From Ramlibacter tataouinensis (GTDB lineage Bacteria > Pseudomonadota > Gammaproteobacteria > Burkholderiales > Burkholderiaceae_C), in the NCBI RefSeq assembly GCF_027941915.1, contig NZ_CP116009.1, positions 2,170,001-2,234,000 on the forward strand: DNA of 64,000 bases, in the 5' to 3' direction. The translations under genes and the position numbers were made by a program. This document shows, in pieces, positions 27,157 through 37,445 of the stretch. The notes beneath the pieces are model-generated. The model was not told where the DNA came from. It made no database searches and saw nothing but the letters and a program-made list of their open reading frames with translations. The number at the start of each line of letters is the position of its first letter. Position 1 is the first letter of the stretch.

Positions 27157-28452
27157 TCAGTCGTAGGTCTCCGCCTCGGGGTCGGTGGCTTCCAGTTCGT
27201 AGCTGGCGGCCAGCATCGCCAGCCGGCCGATCACCCCGTACATGTAGAAGCGGTTGGGTGCGCTGGCGCCGGGCTTTTCCCCCAGTTGCGGCAAGCGCGT
27301 GCTTTCGGCGAACGCCAGGGGTACGAAGCCGGCCCCGGGTGCGTTCAGGTTCTCGTCGATGCCGCGCTCGGGGTGCACGCGGTAGAAGCCGCCGACCACG
27401 TAGCGGTCCATCAGGTAGACGACGGGCTCGGCCACCGCGTCCTGGATGCGCTCGTAGGTCTGCACGCCCTCCTGGATGATCACGTCCTTGATCGGCTGGC
27501 CATCCTTGATGACGCCCATCTTGTTCTTGGTGCGCCGGTTGAGCTGTTCCAGGTCCTTGACGTCCCGCACGGTCATGATGCCCATGCCGTAGGTCCCGTT
27601 GTCGGCCTTGACCACCACGAACGGCTTCTCGTTGATGCCGTATTCCTTGTACTTGCGGCGGATGCGGGTCAGCAGCGCGTCGACGTTGGTGGTCAGGCAG
27701 TCCATGCCCGTGCCTTCGGCGAAATTGATCTCGCCGCAGCGGTTGAACATCGGGTTCACCAGCCAGGGGTCGATGCCCAGCATCTTGCCGAAGCGCTTGG
27801 CCACCTCCTCGTAGCTCTGGAAATGCCGGCTCTTGCGCCGCACCGACCAGCCGGCGTGCAGCGGCGGCAGCAGGTACTGCTCGTGCAGGTCCTCCAGGAT
27901 GCCGGGCGCGCCGGCCGAGAGGTCGTTGTTGAGCAGGATGGTGCAGGGGTCGAAGTCCTTCAGCCCCAGGCGCCGCTTGCTGCGCACCACCGGCTCCAGC
28001 AGGATCGACTCGCCGGTGGGCAGGCGCACCGTGGTCGGCTCCTTGATGTCCGGGTTGATCGAGCCGATGCGCACGTTCAGCCCGGCCATGTGGAAGATGC
28101 GCTTCAACTGAAGCACGTTGGCCAGGTAGAAGCTGTTGCGCGAGTGGTTCTCCGGGATCACCAGCAGGTTCCTGGCTTCCGGGCAGATCTTCTCGATCGC
28201 CGCCATTGCCGCCTGCACCGCCAGCGGCAGCATCTCGGGCGTCAGGTTGTTCCAGCCGCCGGGAAACAGGTTGGTGTCCACCGGCGCCAGCTTGAAGCCG
28301 GCGTTGCGCAGGTCCACCGAGGTGTAGAACGGCGGCGTGTGCTCCATCCACTCGAGCCGGAACCAGCGCTCGATGGCGGGCGTCGACTCCAGGACGCGCT
28401 GCTCGAGCTCGTTGATCGGGCCGGTCAGGGCGGTGATGAGGTGGGGGACCAT
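27157..28452 (-). CDS. gshA: Glutamate-cysteine ligase, betaproteobacterial type
   Basis: Catalyses the first step of glutathione synthesis, joining glutamate and cysteine. The 431-aa protein is of the ATP-grasp-like GshA family found in betaproteobacteria and acidithiobacilli, not the E. coli type. Features include APVDTNLFPGGWNNL, INFAEGTGMDCLTTN, PFVVVKADNGTYGMGIMT and VIIQEGVQTYERIQDA. The start has no strong ribosome-binding site. It lies 4 kb from gshB on the same strand, with kup and the orphan binding protein between them. Confidence 0.93.
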   Translation of the reverse strand: MVPHLITALTGPINELEQRVLESTPAIERWFRLEWMEHTPPFYTSVDLRNAGFKLAPVDTNLFPGGWNNLTPEMLPLAVQAAMAAIEKICPEARNLLVIPENHSRNSFYLANVLQLKRIFHMAGLNVRIGSINPDIKEPTTVRLPTGESILLEPVVRSKRRLGLKDFDPCTILLNNDLSAGAPGILEDLHEQYLLPPLHAGWSVRRKSRHFQSYEEVAKRFGKMLGIDPWLVNPMFNRCGEINFAEGTGMDCLTTNVDALLTRIRRKYKEYGINEKPFVVVKADNGTYGMGIMTVRDVKDLEQLNRRTKNKMGVIKDGQPIKDVIIQEGVQTYERIQDAVAEPVVYLMDRYVVGGFYRVHPERGIDENLNAPGAGFVPLAFAESTRLPQLGEKPGASAPNRFYMYGVIGRLAMLAASYELEATDPEAETYD

Positions 28453-28558
28453 GGGGCTTGCCGCCGGCGGGCGACGGAAATATTCGACAGGATTCTAGGG
28501 ATTTGAGGCCGTCGCAACGGCTTGCAAGGGCAGCTCGGCCGTGGCGGCGCGGCCACCC

Positions 28559-29842
28559 TCAGGTGCGGACTTCGCCCTGGCCCAGCACGACCCATTTCAG
28601 GGAGGTGAGCCCTTCGATGCCGACCGGACCACGGGCATGGAACTTGTCGGTGCTGATGCCGATCTCCGCGCCCAGGCCGTACTCGAAGCCGTCGGCGAAG
28701 CGGGTGCTCGCATTGACCATCACGCTGGCCGAATCGACCTCGCGCAGGAAGCGCTGCGCATGCACGTGGTCGCGCGTGACGATGGCGTCGGTGTGGTGGC
28801 TGCCGTAGCGGTTGATGTGGGCGATCGCCTCGTCCAGTCCGGCCACCACCTTGACGCTGATGATGGGCGCCAGGTACTCCTCGGACCAGTCCTGCTCGGT
28901 CGCGTCCTTGAGCAGCTCGCCCGGCGCGGCGGCCGCCAGGATGGCCCGGGCCTCGCCGTCGCAGCGCATCTCCACGCCCTTGGCCGCGAGCACCGCACCG
29001 ATCTTCGGCAGGAATCCGGCGGCCACCCCGCGCGCCACCAGCAGCCCCTCGCTGGCGTTGCAGGGGCTGTACTTCTGGGTCTTGGCGTTGTCCACCAGCT
29101 TCACCGCCATCTCGAGGTCGCAGGGATCGTCGACGTAGGTGTGGCAGTTGCCGTCCAGGTGCTTGATCACCGGCACCTTGGCGTCGCGGCTGATGCGCTC
29201 GATCAGGCCCTTGCCGCCGCGCGGGATGATCACGTCCACGTACTGCGGCATGGCGATCAGCTGGCCGACCGCCTCGCGGTCGGTGGTCTGCACCAGCTGC
29301 ACCGCGTCCTCGGGCAGGCCGGCTTCGGCCAGCGCCTCGCGCACCAACCGCGCCAGCGCCTTGTTGGACTCGATCGCCTCCGAGCCGCCGCGCAGGATGC
29401 AGGCGTTGCCGCTCTTGATCGACAGGCTGGCCGCCTCCACCGTCACGTTGGGGCGGCTTTCGAACACCATGCCGAACACGCCGATCGGCACCCGCATGCG
29501 GCCGACCCGGATGCCGCTGGGCTGCTCGGCCAGGCCGCTGACCTCGCCGATGATGTCGGACATCGCGGCCAGCTGCTCGCAGCCTTCGGCCAGCGTCTCG
29601 ACGATCTTCGGCGTGAGCTTGAGCCGGTCCACCATGGGGGCGGCCAGGCCGCCCGCCTCGGCCCGCTCGATGTCCTTGCGGTTGTCGATCGCCAGGGCGT
29701 CGACCGCCCCCCGCAGCCTGCGCGCCAGCGCGCGCAGGGCCGCATTGCGGGCTGCCGCCGATGCCGCCGACATGCGGGTGCTGGCCTGCCGGGCCTGCAG
29801 GCCCAGCGTCTGCATGTATTCGGCGACGTTCAGCGCATTCAT
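28559..29842 (-). CDS. proA: Gamma-glutamyl phosphate reductase
   Basis: Reduces glutamyl-5-phosphate to glutamate-5-semialdehyde with NADPH, the second step of proline synthesis. The 427-aa product belongs to the aldehyde-dehydrogenase superfamily. Visible elements are [46 protein letters not shown], the catalytic cysteine in [11 protein letters not shown], and [14 protein letters not shown] [20 protein letters not shown]. proB is not in the window. It lies 48 nt after holA on the same strand, and rocD, which makes the same semialdehyde, is one gene further upstream. Confidence 0.96.
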   Translation of the reverse strand: MNALNVAEYMQTLGLQARQASTRMSAASAAARNAALRALARRLRGAVDALAIDNRKDIERAEAGGLAAPMVDRLKLTPKIVETLAEGCEQLAAMSDIIGEVSGLAEQPSGIRVGRMRVPIGVFGMVFESRPNVTVEAASLSIKSGNACILRGGSEAIESNKALARLVREALAEAGLPEDAVQLVQTTDREAVGQLIAMPQYVDVIIPRGGKGLIERISRDAKVPVIKHLDGNCHTYVDDPCDLEMAVKLVDNAKTQKYSPCNASEGLLVARGVAAGFLPKIGAVLAAKGVEMRCDGEARAILAAAAPGELLKDATEQDWSEEYLAPIISVKVVAGLDEAIAHINRYGSHHTDAIVTRDHVHAQRFLREVDSASVMVNASTRFADGFEYGLGAEIGISTDKFHARGPVGIEGLTSLKWVVLGQGEVRT

Positions 29843-29890
29843 GGGCCCGAATTATCCCCCCTGCGTCGCAGGGGGCGCCGCCGCGAGGGC

Positions 29891-30964
29891 TCAGGCGCGG
29901 CTGCGCGGGGACGCCGCCGGTGCGCAGGCCCGGCACAGCTCGCCGGCCAGCCGGTGCAGCGCCTGCCAGCCATCGGCCGGCCAGCCCGGCGCCTTCAGGC
30001 CCTTGACGATGCCGTCCACCACGTGGGCGGCCTGCAGCAGGTTGTCCAGCGTCACGGCGGGCAGGCGCGGCAGCACCCGCTCGAACAGCCGCTCCTTCAG
30101 CCCCCAGACCCGCTGCTCGCGCAGCGCCAGCGGCAGCGGCCGGCCGGCGGCGATGGCGTCCTTGACCCGCTTGAGCGCGCGGATGTCCTCGGCCAGCGTG
30201 TAGTGCACCAGCACCTCGGCCTCGCCCTCGGCCTGCAAGCCGTCCAGCATGCGCTGCACGCGCGCCATCTGGCCGGCCAGCACCGCCTCGGACAGCTTGA
30301 ACACGTCGTAGCGCGCCACGTTCAGCACCGCCGCCTCGACCTGCTCGAACCCCAGCTCGCCGGCCGGGTACAGCAGGCCCAGCTTCTGGATTTCCTGGTG
30401 CGCCGCCAGCAGGTTGCCCTCCACCCGGTCGGCGAAGAACTGCAGCGTGCGCTGGCCCTCTTCGCCGGCGGCCACCCGCTGGCCCTGGCGCGCCAGCCGC
30501 TGGGCGATCCAGGGCGGCAGCGCGGCGCGCTCGACCGGATCGAGCTGCACCGTGACGCCGTGGCTGTCGAGCGCGGCGAACCAGGCGCCGTTGCGCGTCA
30601 GGCGGTCCAGCCGGGGCAGCAGCACCAGCGTCAGGGTGCTGTCGTTGCCGGGCGCGGCCTCGGCCAGTTGCTGCAGGGCCGCGCTGCCGTCCTTGCCCGG
30701 CTTGCCGGAGGGAATGCGCACTTCCAGGATCTGCCGCTCGGCGAACAGGCTGAGCGAACCACCGGCGGCCAGCACGCTGCTCCAGTCGAAATGGGCGCCG
30801 GCCACGGTGTGGACGCTGCGCTCGGCATAGCCCTGGGCGCGCGCCGCCTCGCGGATCGCGTCGGCCGCTTCCTGCACCAGCAGCGGCTCGTCGCCGTGCA
30901 GCGTGTACAGGGGCTTGAGCCCCTTGCCCAGGTGGGCGGCGAGCTGGGCGGCGGCAACTTGCAT
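29891..30964 (-). CDS. holA: DNA polymerase III delta subunit
   Basis: The clamp-loader subunit that opens the beta clamp. The 357-aa product begins with MQVAAAQLAAHLGKGLKPLY and LHGDEPLLVQEAADAIREAA, the family start. It continues with the AAA+-like domain and the helical C-terminal collar (LYPAGELGFEQVEAAVLNVA, then ALKRVKDAIAAG). A short Pro/Ser/Arg tail ends it. It begins 10 nt after rocD; in many proteobacteria holA directly follows lptE, so rocD looks inserted. Confidence 0.92.
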   Translation of the reverse strand: MQVAAAQLAAHLGKGLKPLYTLHGDEPLLVQEAADAIREAARAQGYAERSVHTVAGAHFDWSSVLAAGGSLSLFAERQILEVRIPSGKPGKDGSAALQQLAEAAPGNDSTLTLVLLPRLDRLTRNGAWFAALDSHGVTVQLDPVERAALPPWIAQRLARQGQRVAAGEEGQRTLQFFADRVEGNLLAAHQEIQKLGLLYPAGELGFEQVEAAVLNVARYDVFKLSEAVLAGQMARVQRMLDGLQAEGEAEVLVHYTLAEDIRALKRVKDAIAAGRPLPLALREQRVWGLKERLFERVLPRLPAVTLDNLLQAAHVVDGIVKGLKAPGWPADGWQALHRLAGELCRACAPAASPRSRA

Positions 30965-30974
30965 CGATGCAAGT

Positions 30975-32228
30975 TTAGGCGCTGTGGCTGGCCGTCCGCA
31001 CCGCCGCCAGCGCGACGTCCCGGAACACGCCGACCGCCCTGTCGATCAGCGCCGGCGTGATGGTCAGCGGCGGCGCGAAGCGGTTCACGGTCTCGTGCGT
31101 CTCCTTGGACAGCACGCCGCGCCGCGCCAGCTGCTCGACCAGGCGGCGCGCCGAGCCGTGGGCCGGGTCAATGTCCACGCCGGCCCACAGCCCGCGCCCG
31201 CGCACCGCGCGGATCAGCGGCCGGGCGGCGCCCTGCACCTCGTGCAGCCGCTCCAGCAGGTACGGGCCCCGTTCGGCGGCGCGCTCGACCAGCCGTTCCT
31301 CGTGCAGCACGCACAGGCCCTCCAGCGCGACCGCCGCCGCCAGCGCATTGCCGCCGAAGGTGGAGCCATGGCTGCCCGGGTCGAACACGTCCATCACCGC
31401 GGCGTCGGCCAGGAAGGCGCTGACCGGCAGCAGGCCGCCGCCCAGCGCCTTGCCCAGCACCAGCGCGTCGGGCCGGATGCCCTCGTGCTCGAAGGCGAAC
31501 CAGCGCCCGGTGCGGCCCAGCCCCGCCTGCACCTCGTCGGCGATCAGCAGCACGCGCTCTCGCGTGCACCAGTCGCGCAGCTCGCGGAAGAATCCGGGCG
31601 GCGGCAGGATCACCCCGGCTTCGCCCTGGATGGTCTCGATCAGCACGGCGCAGGTGTGCGGGCCCGCGGCGGCCCGCAGGCTGGCCATGTCACCGAAATC
31701 GAAGGCGCGAAAGCCGGGCGCGAAGGGGCCGAAGCCGGCCTTGTACTCCGGCTCGCTGGAGAAGCCGACGATGGTGCTGGTGCGGCCGTGGAAGTTGCCG
31801 CGCGCCACCAGGATTTCGGCCTGCCCGTCGGGGATGCCCTTGACGCGATAGCCCCAGCGTCGGGCGCACTTGATGGCGGTTTCCACCGCCTCGGCGCCGG
31901 TGTTCATCGGCAAGGCGCGGTCGAAGCCGGCCAGCGAGCACAGCCGCGCCAGGAACGGGCCGAGCGTGTCGCCGTAGTAGGCACGCGAGGTGACGGCGAC
32001 CCGCTCAAGCTGGCGACGGGCAGCGGCCACCAGCCGCGGGTGCAGGTGGCCATGGCTGACCGCCGAGTACGCACCCATCATGTCGATGTACTCGCGCCCT
32101 TCCACGTCCCACACCAGGCAGTCCAGCGCCCGGTGCACCACCACCGGCAGCGGCTGGTAGTTGCGCGCACCGTACCGCGCCTCGAGGGCGACGTAGTCGC
32201 CGCTGCCGGGTGCTGGCTGGCTGTCCAT
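30975..32228 (-). CDS. rocD: Ornithine-oxo-acid transaminase
   Basis: A PLP-dependent class III aminotransferase converting ornithine and 2-oxoglutarate to glutamate semialdehyde and glutamate. The 417-aa product has the ornithine-transaminase-like start NYQPLPVVVHRA, then MNTGAEAVETAIKCARRWGY, GNFHGRTSTIVGFS, the cofactor aspartate in LLIADEVQAGLGRTG and the PLP lysine in VLGKALGGGLLPV. Its neighbours lptE, holA and proA make the position notable. Acetylornithine or GABA transaminase is a less likely alternative given the N-terminal motif. Confidence 0.88.
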   Translation of the reverse strand: MDSQPAPGSGDYVALEARYGARNYQPLPVVVHRALDCLVWDVEGREYIDMMGAYSAVSHGHLHPRLVAAARRQLERVAVTSRAYYGDTLGPFLARLCSLAGFDRALPMNTGAEAVETAIKCARRWGYRVKGIPDGQAEILVARGNFHGRTSTIVGFSSEPEYKAGFGPFAPGFRAFDFGDMASLRAAAGPHTCAVLIETIQGEAGVILPPPGFFRELRDWCTRERVLLIADEVQAGLGRTGRWFAFEHEGIRPDALVLGKALGGGLLPVSAFLADAAVMDVFDPGSHGSTFGGNALAAAVALEGLCVLHEERLVERAAERGPYLLERLHEVQGAARPLIRAVRGRGLWAGVDIDPAHGSARRLVEQLARRGVLSKETHETVNRFAPPLTITPALIDRAVGVFRDVALAAVRTASHSA

Positions 32229-32348
32229 CGCGGCTCTCCCTGGGGCCCAAAGCCTCGCTGAGCCACTGTAGGCGGCGGGCGGCGGCGCCGGCGTCGGAGA
32301 AGGCCGCGTCTGCGCGGGCCTGTCGCAGGGACGGCAGGCGGCCGTGGG

Positions 32349-32840
32349 CTACAGGCTCTTGACCGCGGCCAGCCGCCGCATCAGCTGCTGCACCAAATCG
32401 TTCTGCATGTCGCGGTACAGCAGGCCTTCCTCGGCCTCCTTGGCCAGCACCGCAGACTCGTTGAAGCTGACGTCGCGCTCCTGCACCAGCTCGGTGTCGG
32501 GGATCAGCTCGCGGCCCTGCGGCGTGCGCAGGCGGAACTTGAACCGGGTGCGCAACTGGAACTCGCGCACCTGGCCGGTGGCGTTCAGGCCCACCACCAC
32601 CTTCTCGCGTTGCTCGGCCAGGATGTCGAGCACCACCTGGGCCTGGCTGGGCGCCTCGCCCGCCGCCAGCACCCGCACGCCGCCGCTGCCGGACAGGGTG
32701 CGGCGCAGCTGGGCGGCCACGCCGGAGGTCGACCCCGGGATGGCGATGGAGTCGAATGCGAAATCGGGCGCCTCGCGCAGGCGGAAGCCGCACCCTGACA
32801 GGCCCAGCACCCCGGCAGCCAGCAACAGGCGGCGCTGCAT
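32349..32840 (-). CDS. lptE: LPS-assembly lipoprotein LptE
   Basis: A 163-aa outer-membrane lipoprotein that plugs and folds the LptD barrel, completing the LPS export path begun by LptA/LptB. The signal peptide ends in the lipobox LSGC with the acylated C17. The mature part shows FDSIAIPGSTSGVAAQLRRT and SFNESAVLAKEAEEGLLYRD, then DLVQQLMRRL. Its ATG shares one base with the leuS stop (TGATG), so it is translationally coupled to leuS. Confidence 0.9.
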   Translation of the reverse strand: MQRRLLLAAGVLGLSGCGFRLREAPDFAFDSIAIPGSTSGVAAQLRRTLSGSGGVRVLAAGEAPSQAQVVLDILAEQREKVVVGLNATGQVREFQLRTRFKFRLRTPQGRELIPDTELVQERDVSFNESAVLAKEAEEGLLYRDMQNDLVQQLMRRLAAVKSL

Positions 32841-35479
32841 CAGACCACCACGTTGACCAGGCGGCCGGGCACCACCACCACCTTCTTCGGGGTGGCGCCG
32901 GCGCCGAACTTGGCGAACGCCTCGCTGGCCAGCGCCAGCCGCTCGATCTCGTCCTTGCCGGCGCCGGCCGGCACCGACAGCGAGCCGCGGTGCTTGCCAT
33001 TGACCTGCAGCACCAGTTCGACCTCGTCCTGCTGCAGCGCCTGCTCGTCCACGCGCGGCCAGGGCGCGTCCAGCAGGTCGCCGTGCAGCGCGGTGTAGCC
33101 CAGGGCCTCCCACAGGCCATGGGTCAAATGCGGCGTGGCCGGGTACAGCACGCGCAGCAGGATGCCGAAGCCCTCGGCCTGGACCGCGCCGGCGCCCGGC
33201 TCGGCCGTGGCACGGAAATCCTCCAGCGCGTTGAGGATCTTCATCGCGCCCGACACCACGGTGTTGTATTGCATGCGGACGTAGTCGTAGTCCACCTGCT
33301 TGAGCACGGTGTGCACCTCGTGCCGCAGCGCCCGGGCCGCCTTGCCGAACCCGGCGGCGGCACCCAGCTCCTTCAGGTGGCCGGCAACGGCGCCGGCCGC
33401 GTGCAGCTTGTGGCCGAACTGCCAGACCCGGCGCAGGAAGCGGTGGCTGCCTTCCAGTGCCGCATCGTTCCATTCCAGCGTCGCTTCCGGTGGCGCGGTG
33501 AACATGGTGTACAGGCGAGCGGTGTCGGCGCCGTACTTCTCGATCAGGTCCTGCGGGTCGACGCCGTTGTTCTTGGACTTGGACATCGTCGTCCAGCCCT
33601 CGTAGGTCACCGGCTGGCCGTCGGCCTTCGAGGTGGCCGAGACGACCTTGTTGTGCTCGTCGCGCACGATGTCCAGGTCGTGCGCCCAGAAGTACTGCTT
33701 GCCGGTGACGGTGCGCGAGAAGGCCTCGTTGAGCACCATGCCCTGGGTCAGCAGCTTGGTGAACGGCTCGTCGATCTTCACCAGCCCGAGGTCGCGCATC
33801 ACCTTGGTCCAGAACCGCGCATACAGCAGGTGCAGGATGGCGTGCTCGATGCCGCCGATGTACTGGTCCATCGGCATCCAGTACTGCGTGCCGCCGGCCA
33901 CCATCGCCTGGTCGTTGGTCGGGTCGCAGTAGCGCATGAAGTACCAGGACGAGTCCACGAAGGTGTCCATGGTGTCGGTCTCGCGCCGCGCCGGCTTGCC
34001 GCACACCGGGCACTGGCAGCGCAGGAAGTCCTCGCGCTTGTTCAGCGGGTTGCCGCTGCCGTCGGGCACGCAGTCCTGCGGCAGCACCACCGGCAGGTCC
34101 TGCTCGGGCACCGGCACCGCGCCGTGCTCGTCGCAGTGGATGATGGGGATGGGCGTGCCCCAGTAGCGCTGGCGGCTGACGCCCCAGTCGCGCAGGCGCC
34201 AGGTGGTCTTCTTCTCGCCCAGCCCCTGCTGCTGCAGCGCGTGCGCCACCGCATCGACCGCCTGCTGGTAGCCGTAGCCGCTGAAGTTGTCGGAGTTGAC
34301 CGTCACGCCCTGCGCCTTGTCGGCGTACCAGTCCTGCCAGCGGTGGTAGTCGTAGGTCTCGCCGTCGACATGCACCACCTGCAGGATCGGCAGGCCGTAC
34401 TTCAGGGCGAAGGCGAAGTCGCGCTCGTCATGGCCGGGCACGCCCATCACGGCGCCGTCGCCGTAGCCCATCAGCACATAGTTGCCCACCCACACGTCGA
34501 CCGGATTGCCGGTGAGCGGGTGCGTGACCTGCAGCCCGGTGGGCATGCCTTCCTTGTCCCGCAGGGCCAGCTCGGCCTCGGTGGTGCCGCCCTTCTTGCA
34601 GTCCTCGATGAAGGCGGCCAGCTTGGGGTTGCCGCGGGCGGCGTGCGCCGCCAGCGGATGCTCGGGCGCCACCGCGCAGAAGGTCACGCCCATGATGGTG
34701 TCGGCGCGCGTGGTGAACACGTACATGCGGCCGTCGCCGATCAGCTGGCCGTCGTCGCCGCGGATGTCGTGTGGGAAGGCAAAGCGCACGCCTTCGCTCT
34801 TCCCGATCCAGTTCTCCTGCATCAGCTTGACGCGCTCGGGCCAGCCCGGCAGCTTGTGCTGCACGTGGTCCAGCAGCTCGGCGGCGTAGTCGGTGATTTT
34901 CAGGTAGTAGCCGGGAATCTCGCGCTTTTCCACCACCGCGCCGGTGCGCCAGCCCTTGCCGTCGATCACCTGCTCGTTGGCCAGCACGGTCTGGTCGACC
35001 GGGTCCCAGTTCACCACCTGCGTCTTGCGGTAGGCGATGCCCTTTTCCAGCATCTTCAGGAACAGCCACTGGTTCCACTTGTAGTAGGACGGGTCGCAGG
35101 TGGCGACCTCGCGCGACCAGTCGATCGCCAGTCCCATGGCCTGCATCTGGCCCTTCATGTAGGCGATGTTCTCGTAGGTCCACTTGGCCGGCGGCACCCC
35201 GTTCTTCAGCGCCGCGTTCTCGGCCGGCAGGCCGAAGGCGTCCCAGCCCATGGGCATGAGCACGTTGTAGCCGTTCATGCGCAGGTACCGGGTCAACATG
35301 TCGTTGATCGTGTAGTTGCGCACGTGCCCCATGTGCAGCTTGCCGCTGGGGTAGGGCAGCATCGAGCAGGCGTAGAACTTCTTCTTGCGCGCGTCCTCGA
35401 CCACGCGGTAGGCGTCGCGCGCGGTCCAGTGCGCCTGCGCTGTCTGTTCGACTTCGCGATGGTTGTACTTGTCTTGCAT
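32840..35479 (-). CDS. leuS: Leucyl-tRNA synthetase
   Basis: A class Ia synthetase charging tRNA-Leu, 879 aa, standard for bacteria. Markers are [14 protein letters not shown] at the start, the HIGH-type [14 protein letters not shown], the editing domain (with [13 protein letters not shown] and [10 protein letters not shown]), zinc-like cysteines in [14 protein letters not shown], and the KMSKS-type [11 protein letters not shown]. It overlaps lptE downstream by one base, and exbD lies 31 nt upstream. Confidence 0.97.
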   Translation of the reverse strand: MQDKYNHREVEQTAQAHWTARDAYRVVEDARKKKFYACSMLPYPSGKLHMGHVRNYTINDMLTRYLRMNGYNVLMPMGWDAFGLPAENAALKNGVPPAKWTYENIAYMKGQMQAMGLAIDWSREVATCDPSYYKWNQWLFLKMLEKGIAYRKTQVVNWDPVDQTVLANEQVIDGKGWRTGAVVEKREIPGYYLKITDYAAELLDHVQHKLPGWPERVKLMQENWIGKSEGVRFAFPHDIRGDDGQLIGDGRMYVFTTRADTIMGVTFCAVAPEHPLAAHAARGNPKLAAFIEDCKKGGTTEAELALRDKEGMPTGLQVTHPLTGNPVDVWVGNYVLMGYGDGAVMGVPGHDERDFAFALKYGLPILQVVHVDGETYDYHRWQDWYADKAQGVTVNSDNFSGYGYQQAVDAVAHALQQQGLGEKKTTWRLRDWGVSRQRYWGTPIPIIHCDEHGAVPVPEQDLPVVLPQDCVPDGSGNPLNKREDFLRCQCPVCGKPARRETDTMDTFVDSSWYFMRYCDPTNDQAMVAGGTQYWMPMDQYIGGIEHAILHLLYARFWTKVMRDLGLVKIDEPFTKLLTQGMVLNEAFSRTVTGKQYFWAHDLDIVRDEHNKVVSATSKADGQPVTYEGWTTMSKSKNNGVDPQDLIEKYGADTARLYTMFTAPPEATLEWNDAALEGSHRFLRRVWQFGHKLHAAGAVAGHLKELGAAAGFGKAARALRHEVHTVLKQVDYDYVRMQYNTVVSGAMKILNALEDFRATAEPGAGAVQAEGFGILLRVLYPATPHLTHGLWEALGYTALHGDLLDAPWPRVDEQALQQDEVELVLQVNGKHRGSLSVPAGAGKDEIERLALASEAFAKFGAGATPKKVVVVPGRLVNVVV

Positions 35480-35510
35480 AGCGCGGAATTCTAGGTGGCG
35501 GGGCTCAGCC

Positions 35511-35924
35511 TCAGCGCGGCTCGGCGACGAAGCCGATGCGGTTCAGGCCGGCCTTCTGGGCCGCGCCCATCACCTCCACCACCGTGCCGTACGGCACGGT
35601 GCGGTCGGCCCGCAGCTGCACCTCGGTGTCGCGGCTGCGGCCGGCGGCCCGGGCCAGGCCCTGGGCGAGTTGCTCGGCGCTGACCGGCTTGTCGTCCAGG
35701 AACAGGTGGCCCTGCGGGGCGATGCCCACCGTGACGAAGCGCGGCGCATCGGTGGGCTGCGCGGCCTCGGCCTGCGGCAGGTCCAACCGCAGCGAGCTGG
35801 CCATCAGCGGCGCGGTGATGATCAGGATGACCACCAGCACCAGCATCACGTCGACCAGGGGCGTGACATTGATATCGCTGATGGGTCGCGGCGCTTCGCT
35901 GCGCTCGAGGCGGCCGAAGGCCAT
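35511..35924 (-). CDS. ExbD/TolR-family biopolymer transport protein
   Basis: A 137-aa inner-membrane protein with one transmembrane helix (about 22-42). The proton-conducting aspartate lies in [20 protein letters not shown], followed by a periplasmic domain. It works with the ExbB/TolQ-type partner encoded 1 nt upstream. No tonB or tolA/tolB gene is adjacent, so ExbD versus TolR cannot be decided here. Confidence 0.9.
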   Translation of the reverse strand: MAFGRLERSEAPRPISDINVTPLVDVMLVLVVILIITAPLMASSLRLDLPQAEAAQPTDAPRFVTVGIAPQGHLFLDDKPVSAEQLAQGLARAAGRSRDTEVQLRADRTVPYGTVVEVMGAAQKAGLNRIGFVAEPR

Positions 35925-35925
35925 C

Positions 35926-36579
35926 TCAGGGCTCCTGCGGCGCCGGCTGGGCCGCCAGTTCGCGCAGGTCGCGCGCGAAGCCCTCCAGGTCGGCCTCGAT
36001 GCGGCCGATGCGGCGGCCGAAGACGTTGTAGCCCAGCACGGCTGGAATGGCGACCGCCAGCCCGGCGGCCGTCATGATCAACGCCTCGCCCACCGGGCCG
36101 GCGACCTTGTCGACGCTGATCTGGCCGGCGTTGGCGATCCCGGTGAGCGCGTGGTAGATGCCCCAGACCGTGCCCAGCAGGCCGACGAACGGCGCGGTCG
36201 AACCCACCGAGGCCAGCAGCACCTGGCCGAACTGCAGCTTGTCGACCACCGCATGCAGCGCATCGCGCAGGCCGCGGGTGAGCTGCTGCGCCCGATCGCC
36301 GGCAGCCGCCAGCGAACCGGGCGCCTGGGCGGCGGTCGAGGCGATCAGCGGCAGCACCAGCCCCTCGCGGTCGAACGCGCTGACGCGCTGCTGCGCCTCG
36401 GCCAGCGACGGCGCCTGCCAGAAGGCGGCGGTGGCGCGGGCCACGTCGGCGCCGGCGCGGCGCAGCAGCCAGCCTTTCCAGAGGATGACGACCCAGCTGG
36501 CCACCGACATCAGCAGCAGCAGCAGCGCGACGGCGCGGCCGATCGCATCGGTCTGGCCCAACAGCTCCGCAATGCCCAT
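35926..36579 (-). CDS. ExbB/TolQ-family (MotA-like) proton channel protein
   Basis: A 217-aa inner-membrane protein with three helices (about 10-32, 110-132 and 150-175) and the MotA/TolQ/ExbB segment LASVGSTAPFVGLLGTVWGI. A strong site GGGAGGGGAG sits directly before the ATG. It is paired with the ExbD/TolR-like gene to form the proton-driven motor complex. It lies between dapB and leuS on the same strand. Confidence 0.9.
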   Translation of the reverse strand: MGIAELLGQTDAIGRAVALLLLLMSVASWVVILWKGWLLRRAGADVARATAAFWQAPSLAEAQQRVSAFDREGLVLPLIASTAAQAPGSLAAAGDRAQQLTRGLRDALHAVVDKLQFGQVLLASVGSTAPFVGLLGTVWGIYHALTGIANAGQISVDKVAGPVGEALIMTAAGLAVAIPAVLGYNVFGRRIGRIEADLEGFARDLRELAAQPAPQEP

Positions 36580-36617
36580 AGCTCCCCTCCCGAAGGTGCG
36601 CGCCGGCGGCGCGCGCC

Positions 36618-37439
36618 TTACCTCAGGCCCAGCACGTCGAACATGTCGTACAGGCCGTTGCGCCGGCCGGCCAGGAAGCGCACCGCCCGCAGGCTGCCCT
36701 GCGCGTAGGTGGCGCGGCTGGACGACTTGTGCGTGACCTCGATGCGCTCGCCGGTGCCGGCGAACAGCACGGTGTGGTCGCCCACGATGTCGCCGCCGCG
36801 GATGGTCGAAAAGCCGATGGTGGACGGGTCGCGCTCGCCGGTGACGCCTTCGCGGGCGTACACGGCGCAGTCCTTCAGGTCGCGGCCCAGCGCCGCGGCG
36901 ATCACCTCGCCCATCTTCAGCGCGGTGCCGGAAGGGGCGTCGACCTTGTGCCGGTGGTGGGCCTCGATGATCTCGATGTCGTAGCCGGTGGACAGCGCCT
37001 TGGCGGCCATCTCCAGCAGCTTGAGCGTGACGTTCACGCCCACGCTCATGTTGGGCGCCATCACGATCGCGATGTCGCGCGCATGCTCGGCGATCTGCTG
37101 CTTCTGCGCCTCGGAAAAACCGGTGGTCCCGATCACCGCCTGCACGCCCAGCTCGCGGCAGGCGGCCAGGTGCGCCATGGTGCCCTCGGGCCGGGTGAAG
37201 TCGATCAGGACCCTGGCGCGCGCCAGGCCGGCGCGCACGTCCGACACCACCGGCACGCCGCTGGCGACGCCGAGAAAGGCCGCCGCGTCATTGCCGATGG
37301 CCGGGCTGGAAGGCAGGTCGGTGGCGCCCGCAAGCTGGCAGTCGCCCGAGGCGCGGATCGCCTCGATCAGCATCTGGCCCATGCGGCCGGTGGCGCCGGC
37401 CACGGCGACGGGGTGCGGGGTTGCGCCGGTGGTGGCCAT
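36618..37439 (-). CDS. dapB: 4-hydroxy-tetrahydrodipicolinate reductase
   Basis: A lysine/diaminopimelate pathway enzyme reducing hydroxy-tetrahydrodipicolinate with NAD(P)H. The 273-aa product has the dinucleotide motif [25 protein letters not shown], the catalytic [16 protein letters not shown], and the C-terminal [18 protein letters not shown], typical of DapB. It begins 6 nt after the bamE stop. Confidence 0.97.
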   Translation of the reverse strand: MATTGATPHPVAVAGATGRMGQMLIEAIRASGDCQLAGATDLPSSPAIGNDAAAFLGVASGVPVVSDVRAGLARARVLIDFTRPEGTMAHLAACRELGVQAVIGTTGFSEAQKQQIAEHARDIAIVMAPNMSVGVNVTLKLLEMAAKALSTGYDIEIIEAHHRHKVDAPSGTALKMGEVIAAALGRDLKDCAVYAREGVTGERDPSTIGFSTIRGGDIVGDHTVLFAGTGERIEVTHKSSSRATYAQGSLRAVRFLAGRRNGLYDMFDVLGLR

Positions 37440-37445
37440 GCGGCT

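Noticed and set aside
32229..32348. A small gene or promoter between rocD and lptE
   Set aside because: The 120 bp are GC-rich low-complexity sequence, with no frame, no clear promoter elements and no hairpin with a T-tract.
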